DNA of 64,000 bases from Enoplosus armatus (GCF_043641665.1 NC_092196.1:13343192-13407191); one strand, 5' to 3'; positions 22,898 to 30,340 are shown, counted from the stretch's first letter. Made by a program: numbers and translations. Notes: generated from the letters alone by a model not told the origin.

Positions 22898-24141
22898 TGT
22901 GTGAAATAGGGAAGTCCAGTGAAGACACAGGGAGGTTAGAAGCAATGATGAATACTAAAGGAAGCAAAGCCGATTGTAGCAGATCGTGAACATCTGTCTT
23001 CCCACACTCACGCCGGGTCTCCCTGGCCAATTTATCTGGTACCTGCACAGTCAAAACATTGTTCAACCCGGTTTAAACAAACGCGGCTCTCCTGAGAGAC
23101 ACAAACTGCTGTTGTTCTTTTCCTCTGCATAGCCTCCCACTGTTTACCTGCCACTTGTACAAATAAATGGTGCTTCAACATCTGTTAAGCTCTAGTGTCT
23201 CAATAGAGCAGTAGATGGGCAGGCATTTGTCAGGCACACAAATGTGCCAAGTGTGTAGTGTTTTCTGTGAGAGTAATTTGCTCTCTCTTCTTTTCTTTTT
23301 TTTTTTTTTTCTTTTTTTTACTGTTTGTGTCTCAGCCAGTTCAGTATGCTGGAGCGGCGACAGGACTTACAAGACTGAAGGCTTAATATTACAACTAAAG
23401 CAAATGACGCCTGTAAACATTGTCTCTGTCCAATTCTAGGACATCCTTGTGTACGCTTATTACATGTGTGCTCCGCAGAGCGACCGGTGAGCTCCTGTGT
23501 GAAAGATGCTCAATAGAAGTGATTATCTGCCCCATAGAAATGCATATGGATTAATAGATTTCCAGTGGTGGTCTGTCAGTAGATATACCCTGCTGTGTTA
23601 TGACTGTGTAATGTGTGGCTCGACAGTAAGGGTGCTGTATTAGAGTTAGCTGTCGTTATTCTCTGTAGTATAGTAGTAGTGTAGTAGTAATCTCTACGTC
23701 TCCTAACTCTTTGTCCTGGTTGATCCACAGGGTAGCGACAGCGAATATGAGATGGATCAGAGCCGGCAGAAGACCCACTCCTTTGTCAACCACTACATCA
23801 GCGACCCCACCTACTACAACTCCTGGCGGCGGCAGCAGAAGGGCGTCTCTCGTCCGCCGGCGTACGGCTACTCCCAGCCCGAGCCCCTGGTGGAGCAGGA
23901 GTCGCGGCAGCACCCGCCACCCGTGCCCCCTCTGCCGCCTCTCCTCCCCCAGAGCGCCCCGTCCCCACAGCCCCAGTGCCAGGGCCAGGGCACTCTGTTC
24001 AGGTCTAAGGGAAGCCGGACTCCCACCCCCTCCCTGCTGTCTTCCGAACCCCCCAGCCAGCACAGCACCCTCTACCGCCCCCCCAGCAGCCTGGGCTGTG
24101 CCGCTCAGGCACCCACCGCTGGCTTCTCCTCTTTTGTTTGA
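401..24141 (+). CDS. sdk2: sidekick-2 (Ig/FNIII synaptic adhesion protein), 3' part of the gene, 33 coding exons
   Basis: Sidekick-2 is a single-pass membrane protein of the Ig superfamily that mediates homophilic adhesion, best known from lamina-specific synapses in retina. The usual protein has 6 Ig domains, 13 FNIII domains, one transmembrane helix and a cytoplasmic tail (about 2,170 aa in mammals). The 33 exons placed here join without frame break into 1,666 codons plus stop (exon sum 5,002 nt, of which the first base completes an upstream codon). They give the second half of Ig6 (window residues 1-58), FNIII 1-13 (59-1391), a transmembrane helix (about 1404-1425) and a 241-residue tail ending GFSSFV, a PDZ ligand. 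Diagnostic strings include [34 protein letters not shown] (here [16 protein letters not shown]) and [16 protein letters not shown]. These match vertebrate SDK2 rather than SDK1 as I know them, and the neighbour cdc42ep4 agrees. The 5' end is outside the window. Which teleost paralogue (a or b) cannot be decided here. Confidence 0.96.
858..994 (+). CDS. sdk2: sdk2 window exon 2: start of FNIII-1
   Basis: Acceptor atacag, donor gtgagt. Encodes [12 protein letters not shown]...SENN, the classic opening of sidekick FNIII-1 with the conserved LTW core. The exon ends in phase 1 and joins exon 3 at an Asn codon. Confidence 0.94.
1689..1836 (+). CDS. sdk2: sdk2 window exon 3: end of FNIII-1
   Basis: Acceptor tctcag, donor gtgggt. 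Encodes [10 protein letters not shown]...[15 protein letters not shown]...SKETD, with the FNIII F-strand pattern YxFRLCAVN. The exon ends in phase 2 and completes Arg with the first base of exon 4. Confidence 0.94.
1837..3058. other. sdk2 intron 3-4, no further feature seen
   Basis: A 1.2 kb non-coding intron with a pyrimidine-rich 3' end. No retroelement or RNA gene was recognised. Confidence 0.7.
3059..3199 (+). CDS. sdk2: sdk2 window exon 4: start of FNIII-2
   Basis: Acceptor ccgcag after a pyrimidine-rich run, donor gtaagg. Encodes [15 protein letters not shown] and the strand [20 protein letters not shown]. Phase 2 end (Arg). Confidence 0.94.
3572..3753 (+). CDS. sdk2: sdk2 window exon 5: end of FNIII-2
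   Basis: Acceptor tgccag, donor gtgagg. Encodes YCLSGLPV...[18 protein letters not shown]...KVTEWTLQG. Phase 1 end at the FNIII-2/FNIII-3 boundary. Confidence 0.95.
3754..6669. other. sdk2 intron 5-6 (2.9 kb)
   Basis: Long AT-rich intron. It contains a degenerate LINE reverse-transcriptase fragment (5180-5440). The last 130 nt form a strong C/T-rich polypyrimidine stretch before the acceptor. Otherwise no gene was seen. Confidence 0.7.
5180..5440 (+). mobile_element. degenerate L2/CR1-type LINE fragment, RT C-terminal region
   Basis: In the + strand, one frame reads [12 protein letters not shown], stop, [18 protein letters not shown]. This resembles the C-terminal reverse-transcriptase motif of fish L2-like LINEs (HWLPV...FKILxLVYKALNGL). 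It contains stops and is only about 260 bp, so it is an old dead fragment. It lies in the sdk2 intron in sense orientation. Confidence 0.5.
6670..6785 (+). CDS. sdk2: sdk2 window exon 6: start of FNIII-3 (116 bp)
   Basis: Acceptor gatcag, donor gtgagc. Encodes [12 protein letters not shown]...[12 protein letters not shown]. Phase 0 end directly after GYK, exactly as in exons 14 and 24, which are also 116 bp. Confidence 0.95.
6987..7182 (+). CDS. sdk2: sdk2 window exon 7: end of FNIII-3
   Basis: Acceptor ttccag, donor gtaagt. Encodes [10 protein letters not shown] (more exactly LLAWEL-like: here [14 protein letters not shown] read from ctg ttg gcg tgg) and [17 protein letters not shown]...[14 protein letters not shown]. 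Phase 1 end. Confidence 0.94.
7288..7386 (+). CDS. sdk2: sdk2 window exon 8: start of FNIII-4 (99 bp)
   Basis: Acceptor ttatag, donor gtaacc. Encodes [19 protein letters not shown] and EKNGVLT. Phase 1 end. Same length and phase as exon 16, four domains later. Confidence 0.94.
7503..7694 (+). CDS. sdk2: sdk2 window exon 9: end of FNIII-4
   Basis: Acceptor ctccag, donor gtcagt. Encodes [20 protein letters not shown]...[20 protein letters not shown]...SSGVPP. Phase 1 end at the domain boundary. Confidence 0.95.
7852..7973 (+). CDS. sdk2: sdk2 window exon 10: start of FNIII-5
   Basis: Acceptor ctgtcag, donor gtaaga. Encodes [20 protein letters not shown] and [16 protein letters not shown]. Phase 0 end. 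Confidence 0.95.
8127..8236 (+). CDS. sdk2: sdk2 window exon 11: middle of FNIII-5
   Basis: Acceptor tttcag, donor gtgagc. Encodes [20 protein letters not shown]...[10 protein letters not shown]. Phase 2 end. Confidence 0.94.
8296..8350 (+). mobile_element. truncated retroelement 3' tail with (TCTAA)n-like end
   Basis: The string ttccttttgggcatcattaa followed by agtttcatct and aatctaatctaa resembles the 3' terminus of fish LINE/SINE elements that end in short tandem repeats after an ATTAAAG motif. Only the last 50 or so bases remain. Confidence 0.4.
8435..8585 (+). CDS. sdk2: sdk2 window exon 12: end of FNIII-5 and start of FNIII-6
   Basis: Acceptor ccccag, donor gtaagt. Encodes [18 protein letters not shown], then [19 protein letters not shown] and LWLRWV. 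This is the one FNIII-FNIII boundary in the array that is not marked by an intron. Phase 0 end. Confidence 0.94.
8586..9931. other. sdk2 intron 12-13, no gene
   Basis: A 1.35 kb AT-rich intron. No coding exon, repeat family or RNA was recognised. Confidence 0.7.
9932..10169 (+). CDS. sdk2: sdk2 window exon 13: rest of FNIII-6
   Basis: Acceptor ctcttag, donor gtgaaa. Encodes [20 protein letters not shown]...[20 protein letters not shown]...HGRTRES. Phase 1 end. Confidence 0.95.
10262..10377 (+). CDS. sdk2: sdk2 window exon 14: start of FNIII-7 (116 bp)
   Basis: Acceptor ctgtag, donor gtacgc. Encodes [20 protein letters not shown]...[12 protein letters not shown]. Phase 0 end after GYK, the same position as exons 6 and 24. 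Confidence 0.95.
10537..10726 (+). CDS. sdk2: sdk2 window exon 15: end of FNIII-7
   Basis: Acceptor tttcag, donor gtaaac. Encodes [20 protein letters not shown]...[17 protein letters not shown]...LERTLDD. Phase 1 end. Confidence 0.95.
10842..10940 (+). CDS. sdk2: sdk2 window exon 16: start of FNIII-8 (99 bp)
   Basis: Acceptor tgatag, donor gtgagt. Encodes [20 protein letters not shown] and PAQPNGIIL. Phase 1 end, same size and phase as exon 8. Confidence 0.95.
11083..11277 (+). CDS. sdk2: sdk2 window exon 17: end of FNIII-8
   Basis: Acceptor cctcag, donor gtaagt. Encodes [40 protein letters not shown] and [20 protein letters not shown]. Phase 1 end. Confidence 0.95.
11377..11578 (+). CDS. 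sdk2: sdk2 window exon 18: start of FNIII-9
   Basis: Acceptor cttcag, donor gtgaat. Encodes [40 protein letters not shown] and SYIVD. Phase 2 end. Confidence 0.95.
11716..11819 (+). CDS. sdk2: sdk2 window exon 19: end of FNIII-9
   Basis: Acceptor taaag after a long T/C run, donor gtaaga. Encodes [20 protein letters not shown] and the end AITTLQD. Phase 1 end. Confidence 0.95.
12096..12166 (+). CDS. sdk2: sdk2 window exon 20: start of FNIII-10 (71 bp)
   Basis: Acceptor ctctag, donor gtacgc. Encodes [20 protein letters not shown] then RWQ. Phase 0 end after RW plus one residue, the same position as the FNIII-6 intron after exon 12. Confidence 0.94.
12215..14060 (-). mobile_element. 5'-truncated, mutated L2/CR1-type LINE on the minus strand, inside sdk2 intron 20-21
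   Basis: Read on the minus strand, from right to left. Endonuclease C-terminal motifs come first ([12 protein letters not shown], then ISDHFGIFF) near 13900-13800. The linker ([17 protein letters not shown]) lies near 13640-13590. The reverse transcriptase follows: [19 protein letters not shown] near 12900-12840 and the catalytic YADDTQLY box near 12800-12775. Then comes the RT C-terminus ([48 protein letters not shown]), ending near 12215 in a tail with tttatttgtatagcacattt on the + strand. Frameshifts and stops separate these blocks, so it is inactive. It occupies nearly the whole 1.9 kb intron. Confidence 0.85.
14083..14218 (+). CDS. sdk2: sdk2 window exon 21: middle of FNIII-10
   Basis: Acceptor cttcgtag, donor gtgagt. 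Encodes [20 protein letters not shown]...[10 protein letters not shown]. The upstream intron is filled by an antisense LINE remnant ending about 20 nt before this exon. Phase 1 end. Confidence 0.94.
14338..14394 (+). CDS. sdk2: sdk2 window exon 22: small exon of FNIII-10 (57 bp)
   Basis: Acceptor ctccag, donor gtaagt. Encodes [18 protein letters not shown]. It is the shortest exon found. Its length is a multiple of three and both flanking introns are phase 1, so skipping would keep the frame but remove 19 residues of the domain. Confidence 0.9.
14848..14949 (+). CDS. sdk2: sdk2 window exon 23: end of FNIII-10
   Basis: Acceptor ttgcag, donor gtatgt. Encodes [20 protein letters not shown] and PQEVFVGEA. 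Phase 1 end. Confidence 0.95.
15064..15179 (+). CDS. sdk2: sdk2 window exon 24: start of FNIII-11 (116 bp)
   Basis: Acceptor ttctag, donor gtatca. Encodes [20 protein letters not shown]...[10 protein letters not shown]. Phase 0 end after GYK. Confidence 0.95.
15312..15498 (+). CDS. sdk2: sdk2 window exon 25: end of FNIII-11
   Basis: Acceptor ttatag, donor gtgagc. Encodes [40 protein letters not shown] and RGRTQQA. Phase 1 end. Confidence 0.95.
15499..16855. other. sdk2 intron 25-26, no gene
   Basis: A 1.36 kb intron with no recognisable coding or repeat content. Several open stretches on the minus strand have no similarity that I recognise. Confidence 0.65.
16856..16993 (+). CDS. sdk2: sdk2 window exon 26: start of FNIII-12
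   Basis: Acceptor caacag, donor gtgaga. Encodes [38 protein letters not shown]. Phase 1 end. Confidence 0.95.
16994..17647. other. sdk2 intron 26-27
   Basis: A 654 bp intron; nothing beyond splice signals was recognised. Confidence 0.65.
17648..17809 (+). CDS. sdk2: sdk2 window exon 27: end of FNIII-12
   Basis: Acceptor ctccag, donor gtggga (a weak donor). Encodes [40 protein letters not shown] and TTGPGE. Phase 1 end. Confidence 0.93.
17920..18045 (+). CDS. sdk2: sdk2 window exon 28: start of FNIII-13
   Basis: Acceptor cccaag, donor gtgaga. Encodes [20 protein letters not shown] and [13 protein letters not shown]. Phase 1 end. Confidence 0.95.
18144..18308 (+). CDS. sdk2: sdk2 window exon 29: end of FNIII-13
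   Basis: Acceptor ttttag, donor gtactt. Encodes [20 protein letters not shown] and [20 protein letters not shown]. Phase 1 end; the next exon leaves the FNIII array. Confidence 0.95.
18395..18535 (+). CDS. sdk2: sdk2 window exon 30: transmembrane exon
   Basis: Acceptor ctccag, donor gtagga. Encodes [11 protein letters not shown], then a 22-residue hydrophobic helix ([12 protein letters not shown]... to ...FILII), then [13 protein letters not shown]. The basic residues immediately after the helix fit a cytoplasmic stop-transfer, giving the type I orientation expected for sidekick. Confidence 0.96.
18536..19718. other. sdk2 intron 30-31
   Basis: A 1.18 kb intron separating the transmembrane exon from the tail. 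It contains a short (CTGA)n run (about 19445-19461) and an alternative AG at 19693-19694. Confidence 0.65.
19719..19863 (+). CDS. sdk2: sdk2 window exon 31: juxtamembrane cytoplasmic tail
   Basis: Acceptor tgtccag, donor gtcagt. Encodes [17 protein letters not shown] and then [20 protein letters not shown], a block strongly conserved in sidekicks. An upstream AG at 19693-19694 would add 24 nt in frame, so the start could alternatively be 19695. I chose 19719 because Gly-Asn directly after DS matches the usual SDK2 tail. Confidence 0.88.
19864..22198. other. sdk2 intron 31-32 (2.3 kb)
   Basis: AT-rich, with a T-rich stretch near 20590-20605. A weak tRNA/SINE-like stretch near 21420-21495 is not convincing. 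No exon was found. Confidence 0.65.
22199..22328 (+). CDS. sdk2: sdk2 window exon 32: cytoplasmic tail
   Basis: Acceptor tgtccag, donor gtaagc. Encodes [20 protein letters not shown] and [20 protein letters not shown], conserved SDK2 tail sequence rich in Ser and acidic residues. Phase 0 end. Confidence 0.94.
22329..23730. other. sdk2 intron 32-33 (1.4 kb)
   Basis: Contains a (TG)n microsatellite (22864-22894) and a T-rich run (23292-23320). No coding content was seen. Confidence 0.65.
22864..22894. repeat. (TG)n microsatellite
   Basis: Uninterrupted TG dinucleotides for 31 bp in the last-but-one sdk2 intron. Confidence 0.97.
23731..24141 (+). CDS. sdk2: sdk2 window exon 33: terminal coding exon with PDZ ligand
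   Basis: Acceptor ccacag; stop codon TGA at 24139-24141. Encodes [20 protein letters not shown], then [17 protein letters not shown], then a GC-rich proline/glutamine low-complexity stretch (about 23910-23990), and the conserved end TLYRPPSSL...GFSSFV. The last residues are the PDZ-binding motif reported to recruit MAGI scaffolds in sidekicks. The Pro-rich segment is the least conserved part. Confidence 0.95.
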   Translation, partial: GSDSEYEMDQSRQKTHSFVNHYISDPTYYNSWRRQQKGVSRPPAYGYSQPEPLVEQESRQHPPPVPPLPPLLPQSAPSPQPQCQGQGTLFRSKGSRTPTPSLLSSEPPSQHSTLYRPPSSLGCAAQAPTAGFSSFV

Positions 24142-24900
24142 CACACAGCTCTCCTTCCAATAACAACAGGACCCTGAGGACGAGTCTTTGATTTTGTTGT
24201 TGTTGGTTTATTTGTATTTTGCTCTTTTTTTTTATCTTTTGTTCTTTTTTTCTGTCTTATTGACAGAGTTGTTGCTCAATATTAAGCATTGCAGGCATCT
24301 TGAATAGCGTTTTCTCCTCTGTGAAGAGCGTGTGTGCGTGTATGATTGTGTGTGGCGCGTATGGCTGGTTAATCCATGTGATATGTATTTTATGAAAAGA
24401 CAATCATTTGAAAGTTTTTATGCGTTGCTTAAGTAAATATATTTGAAGGTACAACCATGTAAACAAGGGAGAACAGAACCTGAGGTTCGGAAAAAAGAAA
24501 ACCTTGTTTTAAAAACACTGTATTATTGTTTAATATGAGAGCTTTATGGAAAAACAACCACCTTAGCACCATATAGAGTATGGACCACTTGGCTTGCTGA
24601 GACTGGACAATGGAAAAACCCTCTCTGATGGAATAATGTGATGTATGGACAAACAACAAACTGATAGTGAGACTTGGACTCTGACTCGGAGAGAGGCACT
24701 AGTGGTCACTGTGGCCCTCGGCTGCCTTTGAGTTTATCACTCTGCCTAATCATTGTTGGAACTGCATTGTGTGTTTACTATATGTACTTGTCTCATATTG
24801 TTTACCAGATATTTATATCAATCAGCTTCAAGCTAAACATTTTCAGAACATCGCTAGTGACAATGTTATGAATCACATTAAAGCATTGTGGCACCTTTAT
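24142..24900 (+). other. sdk2: sdk2 3' UTR
   Basis: AT-rich, non-coding sequence directly after the stop codon with T-rich tracts near 24190-24260. It extends at least to the ATTAAA signal at 24877-24882. A longer form could reach the AATAAA at 25690. The extent is inferred, with no transcript evidence. Confidence 0.6.
24877..24882 (+). promoter_or_regulatory. candidate poly(A) signal ATTAAA of sdk2
   Basis: ATTAAA about 735 nt after the stop, followed 35-55 nt later by a GT-rich element (tgtgttgattgtgtgctgg, 24916-24934), the usual cleavage-factor arrangement. An alternative is AATAAA at 25690-25695. Confidence 0.5.
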
Positions 24901-25689
24901 AGTAGTCTGGGGAATGTGTTGATTGTGTGCTGGTACTCATGTCAGTAGATAAACAAGCTAAGACAACTTTCACAACGTGCATCCGTTTGCTTTTATGTTA
25001 TTTGCAGAATATGACTGAGGACCAAAAGCACAAATCTTCTTGGTTCAAATGATATCATCCCATCACAACATTACGCTAATATAATAGCTGCAAAGAAGTA
25101 CAACAGTAACTGTCTTTGAACAGGTTACTGAGACATAAAGAACATTTGTAAAAGGTGTGGTGAGTTAGCAGAGTAGGTTTACTACAGGTTTACTGTTATT
25201 TTTCACAACGGAGACCAAACTGAAAGCTCTAATATTCAAAAAGGCAAATGTGTTTTTTGAACACTACGGAAAAAGACAACATGAAATTGGTAGTAAAAAT
25301 TAAAAATAAGAAAGCTTTATTTAAAGATGGACAACAACCGGACACAGGTGTACATGAAATGCATCACCAAGGATTGTCATGTGAGATTATGTCTGTTCAG
25401 CATGTTACAGTGTAACATGGCGTTGCTATGATGACTTAAAATGTGTTTTATGCTCACAGTTGCATACGTATAACATATGTTATGATGAGATGTTTTCTAT
25501 AAGACTTTTTGAATATGCTGGATCTTTACTTTAAAAGTTGAATGGGACATTGCTGTGGTGGAGGTGGACCCGTAGTGTATAAACTTAGACAAAGTCGGTC
25601 CAAAATATCATCTGTCAAATTTCCAATGTGAACATCACTGTATGCATCATGAAGGAAACATTATGGACCTATTCATGGTAGCTCTCTAC

Positions 25690-25695
25690 AATAAA
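25690..25695 (+). promoter_or_regulatory. candidate distal poly(A) signal AATAAA
   Basis: A canonical AATAAA in AT-rich DNA about 1.55 kb after the sdk2 stop. It could serve a long 3' UTR isoform; position and hexamer are the only evidence. Confidence 0.3.
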
Positions 25696-27094
25696 TTATT
25701 CTATTTTGTAATGGCTTTTTCTTCATGCCTCATCTGGATATTTCAGAGTAATATATATATTGGCAAATAAGGCTTTGTGACATATGAGAGAGGGTGGTAA
25801 AGCTTTGAAACTGGTGTAAACAAAGGGTTTTCAAGAAAACAGAAACCAGATCAATCAGACCCTCCATACAGCTATTTTACACAGACACTCCTAAGTAGAC
25901 CTATTAGCATGGTCTGAAAGACAATGTGATTATTGGTGACACTTGATCCTACAGTGCAGAAACATAATTGGGATGCATAAGAGCATGAGTTACAGGGAAG
26001 AATTTGAAGAAGAACCTGATCCGGTGCAAGCATGCTGAAAAGCTTGGGGCGCCGGGGGGTGGGAGTGTGCCTGGGTAATCTCCTTATTTCAGGCCGGAAA
26101 ACATTGATCTTAAGCAAGGCAAAGGGGGGGAGGAACAGAGGGAGAAGAGAAAGTCATGTCAAGGGTACAGACAGTTGGTGTTGGAACATCTTTATTTGCC
26201 CTCATCAGAAGCTCAAACAGACCAAAAAGCAGACTGACAGATGTGGATGGATCATCATGTATGGATAATTGATCATCATGCAAATGGCATTAGTTCTGGG
26301 TTGTTGAGTTACATTATAATGATGTGAAAAGTCAAAAGTCTCCCCATCATAGAGTCTGGAACTCAATCATATCTCATCTCATGTATACTTTATAGCTCAA
26401 CTTGTTTGCTTTGCTTGCTTTGTAACATTTACAACTTGTTTTGTAAGTCAAAATTATGGTAATTCTTCACATTCAACGCTTCGCTTGACTATTGTTCACT
26501 TCCTGCTAATTCCCTGCAAGGAGGCACACAGAGCACTCCTCTGTTCAACCGCAGACGCACAGACACGGCCTCACATCAACAAATCTGTTGCATTTTTACA
26601 TTTCAGTTCAGTGTCTCCTCATGGGACCAACTTATACAGAATGCGTCCTAATTCTGACTGTGCTTGTTGGAGTGCATCAGAGTGCATCTGCAACACAGCT
26701 AACTCATCTTGACTGGTGACTCCAAAATTATGACACCGAAGGAAATTGGACGTTACAGCTTTTTGATGAACAGAGAATTTTGTCCAGATTTCTTGAAGTC
26801 CTCTGGCTTATGTTATTTCACTCACAGACACGGGGGCATCACATATCCATCACTGTGCAGTCGATTCAGTCAGGTTATGCATCATAATCCCAGTTCTGAG
26901 AGCATAGTCAAAGCTCTTGAATAGATTTGTCCACTGTCCTCCTTGTTCAGCCAACCAGGGCTGTCTGACCTTTGTGGTGGTATTTGTCTTTATACATAGT
27001 AAATGGCCACCACCTGTCATCCACAAAGTGACAGACTTGTGGAGCGACATGGCTGAAAGGTTAGAAGGGCTCAGTCTGTCTTCTCTCTCTTATA

Positions 27095-27561
27095 TTTAGT
27101 GCTGCAAGAAGTATACAAATCATTTTCTTAAGTAAAAGTAGCAATACCACACTGTGAAAATACTCCACTACAGGTCCTCCATTCAAAACCTTACTTAAGT
27201 AAAAGTATTGACAGCAAAAACTTCTTAAAGTATCATAAGTAAAAGTACTCAAGTGCATGGTCTCTGTCAGTGTTTTATTATGATCTATGATGTTTTTGGA
27301 TTAATATTACTGCTTCATGAATGTGTATGTTGCACTTTACTGCTGTAGATGTTTAAGGTTGTGTTAATTCTAACTACCTTATATACTGTTGGGTGGTTTC
27401 ATCTACAGCATATTCTATGAGATCATGTGTTTCAGCTTCGTGACGATGCATGTTCCAGCTACTACAAATAATAGTTAGTTAATAGTTTATTTAGTTTAAG
27501 AAACAGGATAATTTTCTAGAGTAGTACATGAGTTAATGTACTTAATAACATTCCACCACTG
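27095..27561 (+). mobile_element. hAT-type MITE copy A
   Basis: Starts with tagtgctgcaagaagtat and ends attccaccactg, a degraded version of the CAGTGGTGGAAG inverted termini seen intact at 60986-61461. The interior shows the characteristic aagtaaaagtactcaagt, tactccactacag and cttatatactgttgggtgg strings. The flanks carry ctcttata on the left and ctcttatg on the right, a possible imperfect 8-bp target duplication. Confidence 0.7.
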
Positions 27562-28570
27562 CTCTTATGGTTTTTAGGCTTAGCATTGAAGCCCGACCTT
27601 TTTCTGCACCCTCTGCTGTGAAACAACCAAAAACAGGTCACATTTGAGTGGTCCTCCGATGTATTCCAGGATCCCTCTGCACTGACGAGAGAAATCATTA
27701 CATCTCACAGCTCCTCATCTGATCCGCTGGCACCACAAGAGTTACACAACACCAGACGGCTAACCCTGTAAACCATTGCCAAAACTCCAAACTGAACGTT
27801 CTGGAGGGTTAAAGGGACCCAATGAACAATCTGGGAGAAACCTCAACATCTGACCCTCTGAGCATCACAGAAAGCAGATGGTGAAACCGGGAAAACAGCC
27901 AGGCTCAAGATGTTCCTGAATGTCCAAAATGCCACAAGAACGGGCTTTTTGAAAGATTCGACAAACATCAAACGCGTAGTTGGTAAGGCCGAGGCTGAGT
28001 CACCGCTGCTCAAACATCCGCTTCTGATGTACCACTGAACAAAGCTGTCAAGGCTGCCAATGCAAAACACAAAGCTGCAACAATAGGAGACTGCTGTTGT
28101 ATTGCACCAGCAGCAGCACCTCGAACTGAACAGCCCTGCAATGAATTACATGACTTTTCATGACAATTACATGAAGTTGTGTTTTTGCTACTTTACATCC
28201 CCCTGACATTAATATTTTCCTCTTGAAAGGTCTCTGAGAAGTTCACCTTCCCATCACTGACTATGAATTTTCTTGCATTAACAAACTTAATGAGCACTGA
28301 ATGCATGACATGGGTGCATTCACTCAGCACACCAGCATCAGGGCCAGGAGAAACATCTGATTACGGACCAGCTGCGATGCAATGCAATGCAAATTCAAAT
28401 TTTACAGTAATTAGGTTACTGCAGTGTTTGGAGTCCTCTGATTTCCTGTCTTAACCAGATTTCAATAACCAGGTTTGGAGAGAGAGAGTCAAACATCCAG
28501 TAAACATACAACCCTTGATATCAGTTCTAAGGCTTTGACAGCCATTTTAGAAGACAGTGGTGCACATTTA

Positions 28571-28995
28571 AAGTACATTTACTCCACTACAATATATAAA
28601 GAGGAAAACAATGTGCTTTGAATTCACAAACTAACTAACTAACTAAGTAATTAAAGTTATCAAATAAAGGTAGTGGAGTAAACATTAATAATACAAAATA
28701 TTATGTTAAATAAAATATATAATTATACTTTAAGATAGGATACGATTTTACTGATCCCCAGGGGTATTTATCAGCAGCAACATTAAAATGATGTACACAT
28801 TAATGCATCAATAATTATAATCCAATAATATAACATACATTATTCTGAAATGGGCCATACTCATTAGGAGTACTTTACTTTGGTACTTTAAGGAAAGTTT
28901 GATACTAATACTTTTAGACTTTTACTTGTAACTGAGTATTTCTGCTCTGTGGTACTGCTACTTAAGTAGGAGATATAAGTACTTCTTCCACCGCT
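28571..28995 (-). mobile_element. hAT-type MITE copy B, inverted and interrupted
   Basis: On the + strand it begins agtacatttactccactac and ends gtacttcttccaccgct, the reverse complement of the same family's termini. The interior contains attctgaaatgggccatact, the complement of the family string agaatggcccatttcagaa. A different repeat tail (28731-28763) interrupts it. Confidence 0.7.
28731..28763 (-). mobile_element. short retroelement 3' tail nested in MITE copy B
   Basis: Sequence aagataggat then acgattttactgatcccc then agggg resembles the complement of the fish Rex1-type 3' end (cccctggggatcaataaagtatct). Only about 33 bp remain. Confidence 0.4.
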
Positions 28996-29979
28996 TTTGG
29001 AGTATTGGTATGTCAAAAAAGTTACTTGTGAACATTTGAAAAGCAGCTTGATCCTGGACAAAAGGTCACTGCGGTTGAATCCTCATCATAAAGATCCCTG
29101 TTCTCCCATCAGCTGGTGGGACAGACCATACTGGGAACATGGCCAAAGGCAGGAAATAACTGAATGTGTGTGACAGACACATGCAGCCCGTTACATGGGC
29201 AGATATGCTCACACCACGAAACGGCTGCAAAAGACAAAAGTGAATAGTCATTCTATCCAGGTAGTGGAGGAGAGTGACTTTTGCCCTTTGATAATTATCA
29301 ACCATTCACACGTTCCTTTGTCTTGAGCTCCGGGTGAGCATGCACAGCCTTGGGCTGTACCACGGCTGCTTCCCTCTCATTTCCATTGCAAAAGGTACTA
29401 ATGAGCGGACACTGACAGAGGGAAGCTGGTCAACCTGGAATACACATGGTCAAAAAAATGCAAACAAAATGGTTTCCTCACTCAAAAGGTCCTCAGCAAT
29501 CCCAGAATGTGAGAAATGCATGAAAGCTTTTGGATATCTTTCCTAAAAGTCTAAATAATTTGACAAATATAGTATAATAGTATAATATAATAGTAGTATG
29601 ATATACTGGGTCCTACTTGTTAGCCTTGTTAGCTTGTGTATTCTATCCACCATATAAAATGAGTGAGGCGTCTCCCCTACAGTAGGTACACTGTGTGCAT
29701 CTCCTCACAAATGTAATGTAATGTGAAAAGGATGTTATTTTCTCCTACTTCCTTTGATAAGTTTGGTGTTCTCACTAAGGATGACCATGCATTTCTTCCC
29801 TCTCAATGACACATCAAATCTTCATCCTCAGCCAAGTAAAAAGTAATATCACAAAGAGAAGGTGAAGGAGCACAAACACAACACCGAAACATCACGAAGT
29901 GGTGGAAATAGAGTTTTTAGTGTGATTTATTTCCCTAGTTTCTTGTTCATGCTGTGTCATTAGATTTCATGACACACAC

Positions 29980-30120
29980 CCCGCCTATGAGAGTGAAGGA
30001 AATGAGATTGAGCCTGTCTGAGTGGCCCCCTGCCGGCAGCCTGTGTCTTTAAGGGGCCATGTAAAGAGGGCGTGTTCAAGCGCACCAGGCAGGAGGCATT
30101 GTAGTGACTTTAGTTATTGC
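29980..30120 (+). promoter_or_regulatory. putative cdc42ep4 promoter region
   Basis: Located just upstream of the inferred first exon. GC-richer than the flanking DNA, with ggggcc and gggcgtg boxes (about 30054-30076). No TATA box was recognised at a fixed position. This is inference from position and composition. Confidence 0.35.
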
Positions 30121-30340
30121 GTTTCAGAGCAGCAGCACCGCCTCTGAGGATGCGGTGACAGCAACAGTAACATTTCTATGAAAAAAAGGAGAGATCTGTG
30201 TGTTTAACAGTGTTATTTGGATTTCCGGGAGTTGATCTGAGCGGTTTACGTCTCCTTCCGTTTGATGAACGCACCCCCATTGTCAACCTGCTGGGGGCCT
30301 AAAAGTGAAGCAGCACCCGGCTTTATGAATGGGATGCTCG
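30105..30340 (+). other. cdc42ep4: probable non-coding first exon of cdc42ep4
   Basis: The region becomes relatively GC/CpG-rich compared with its surroundings and ends at a perfect donor (gctcg then gtaagt at 30341). The only strong downstream acceptor before the cdc42ep4 start codon is at 39515. CDC42EP genes typically have non-coding 5' exons and a single coding exon, which fits. The transcription start is not determined; 30105 is an estimate. Confidence 0.5.
30265..30340 (+). other. upstream ORF (5' part) in the cdc42ep4 leader
   Basis: An ATG at 30265 opens a frame MNAPPLSTCWGPKSEAAPGF... that runs to the donor at 30340. After splicing to 39516 it would read seven more codons and stop at TGA 39536-39538, making a 32-codon upstream ORF ending 110 nt before the main ATG. 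The context is weak (T at -3). This is conditional on the inferred splice. Confidence 0.4.

Larger units (their letters stand above)
24901..30000. other. intergenic region between sdk2 and cdc42ep4
   Basis: About 5 kb of AT-rich DNA. It holds two hAT-type miniature element copies (27095-27561 and 28571-28995) and a nested retroelement tail. Small open frames are present on both strands, but none resembles a known protein. Confidence 0.65.

Noticed and set aside
23656..24163. Long open frames on both strands over the last sdk2 exon
   Set aside because: They are GC-rich shadows of the real + frame that ends GFSSFV.
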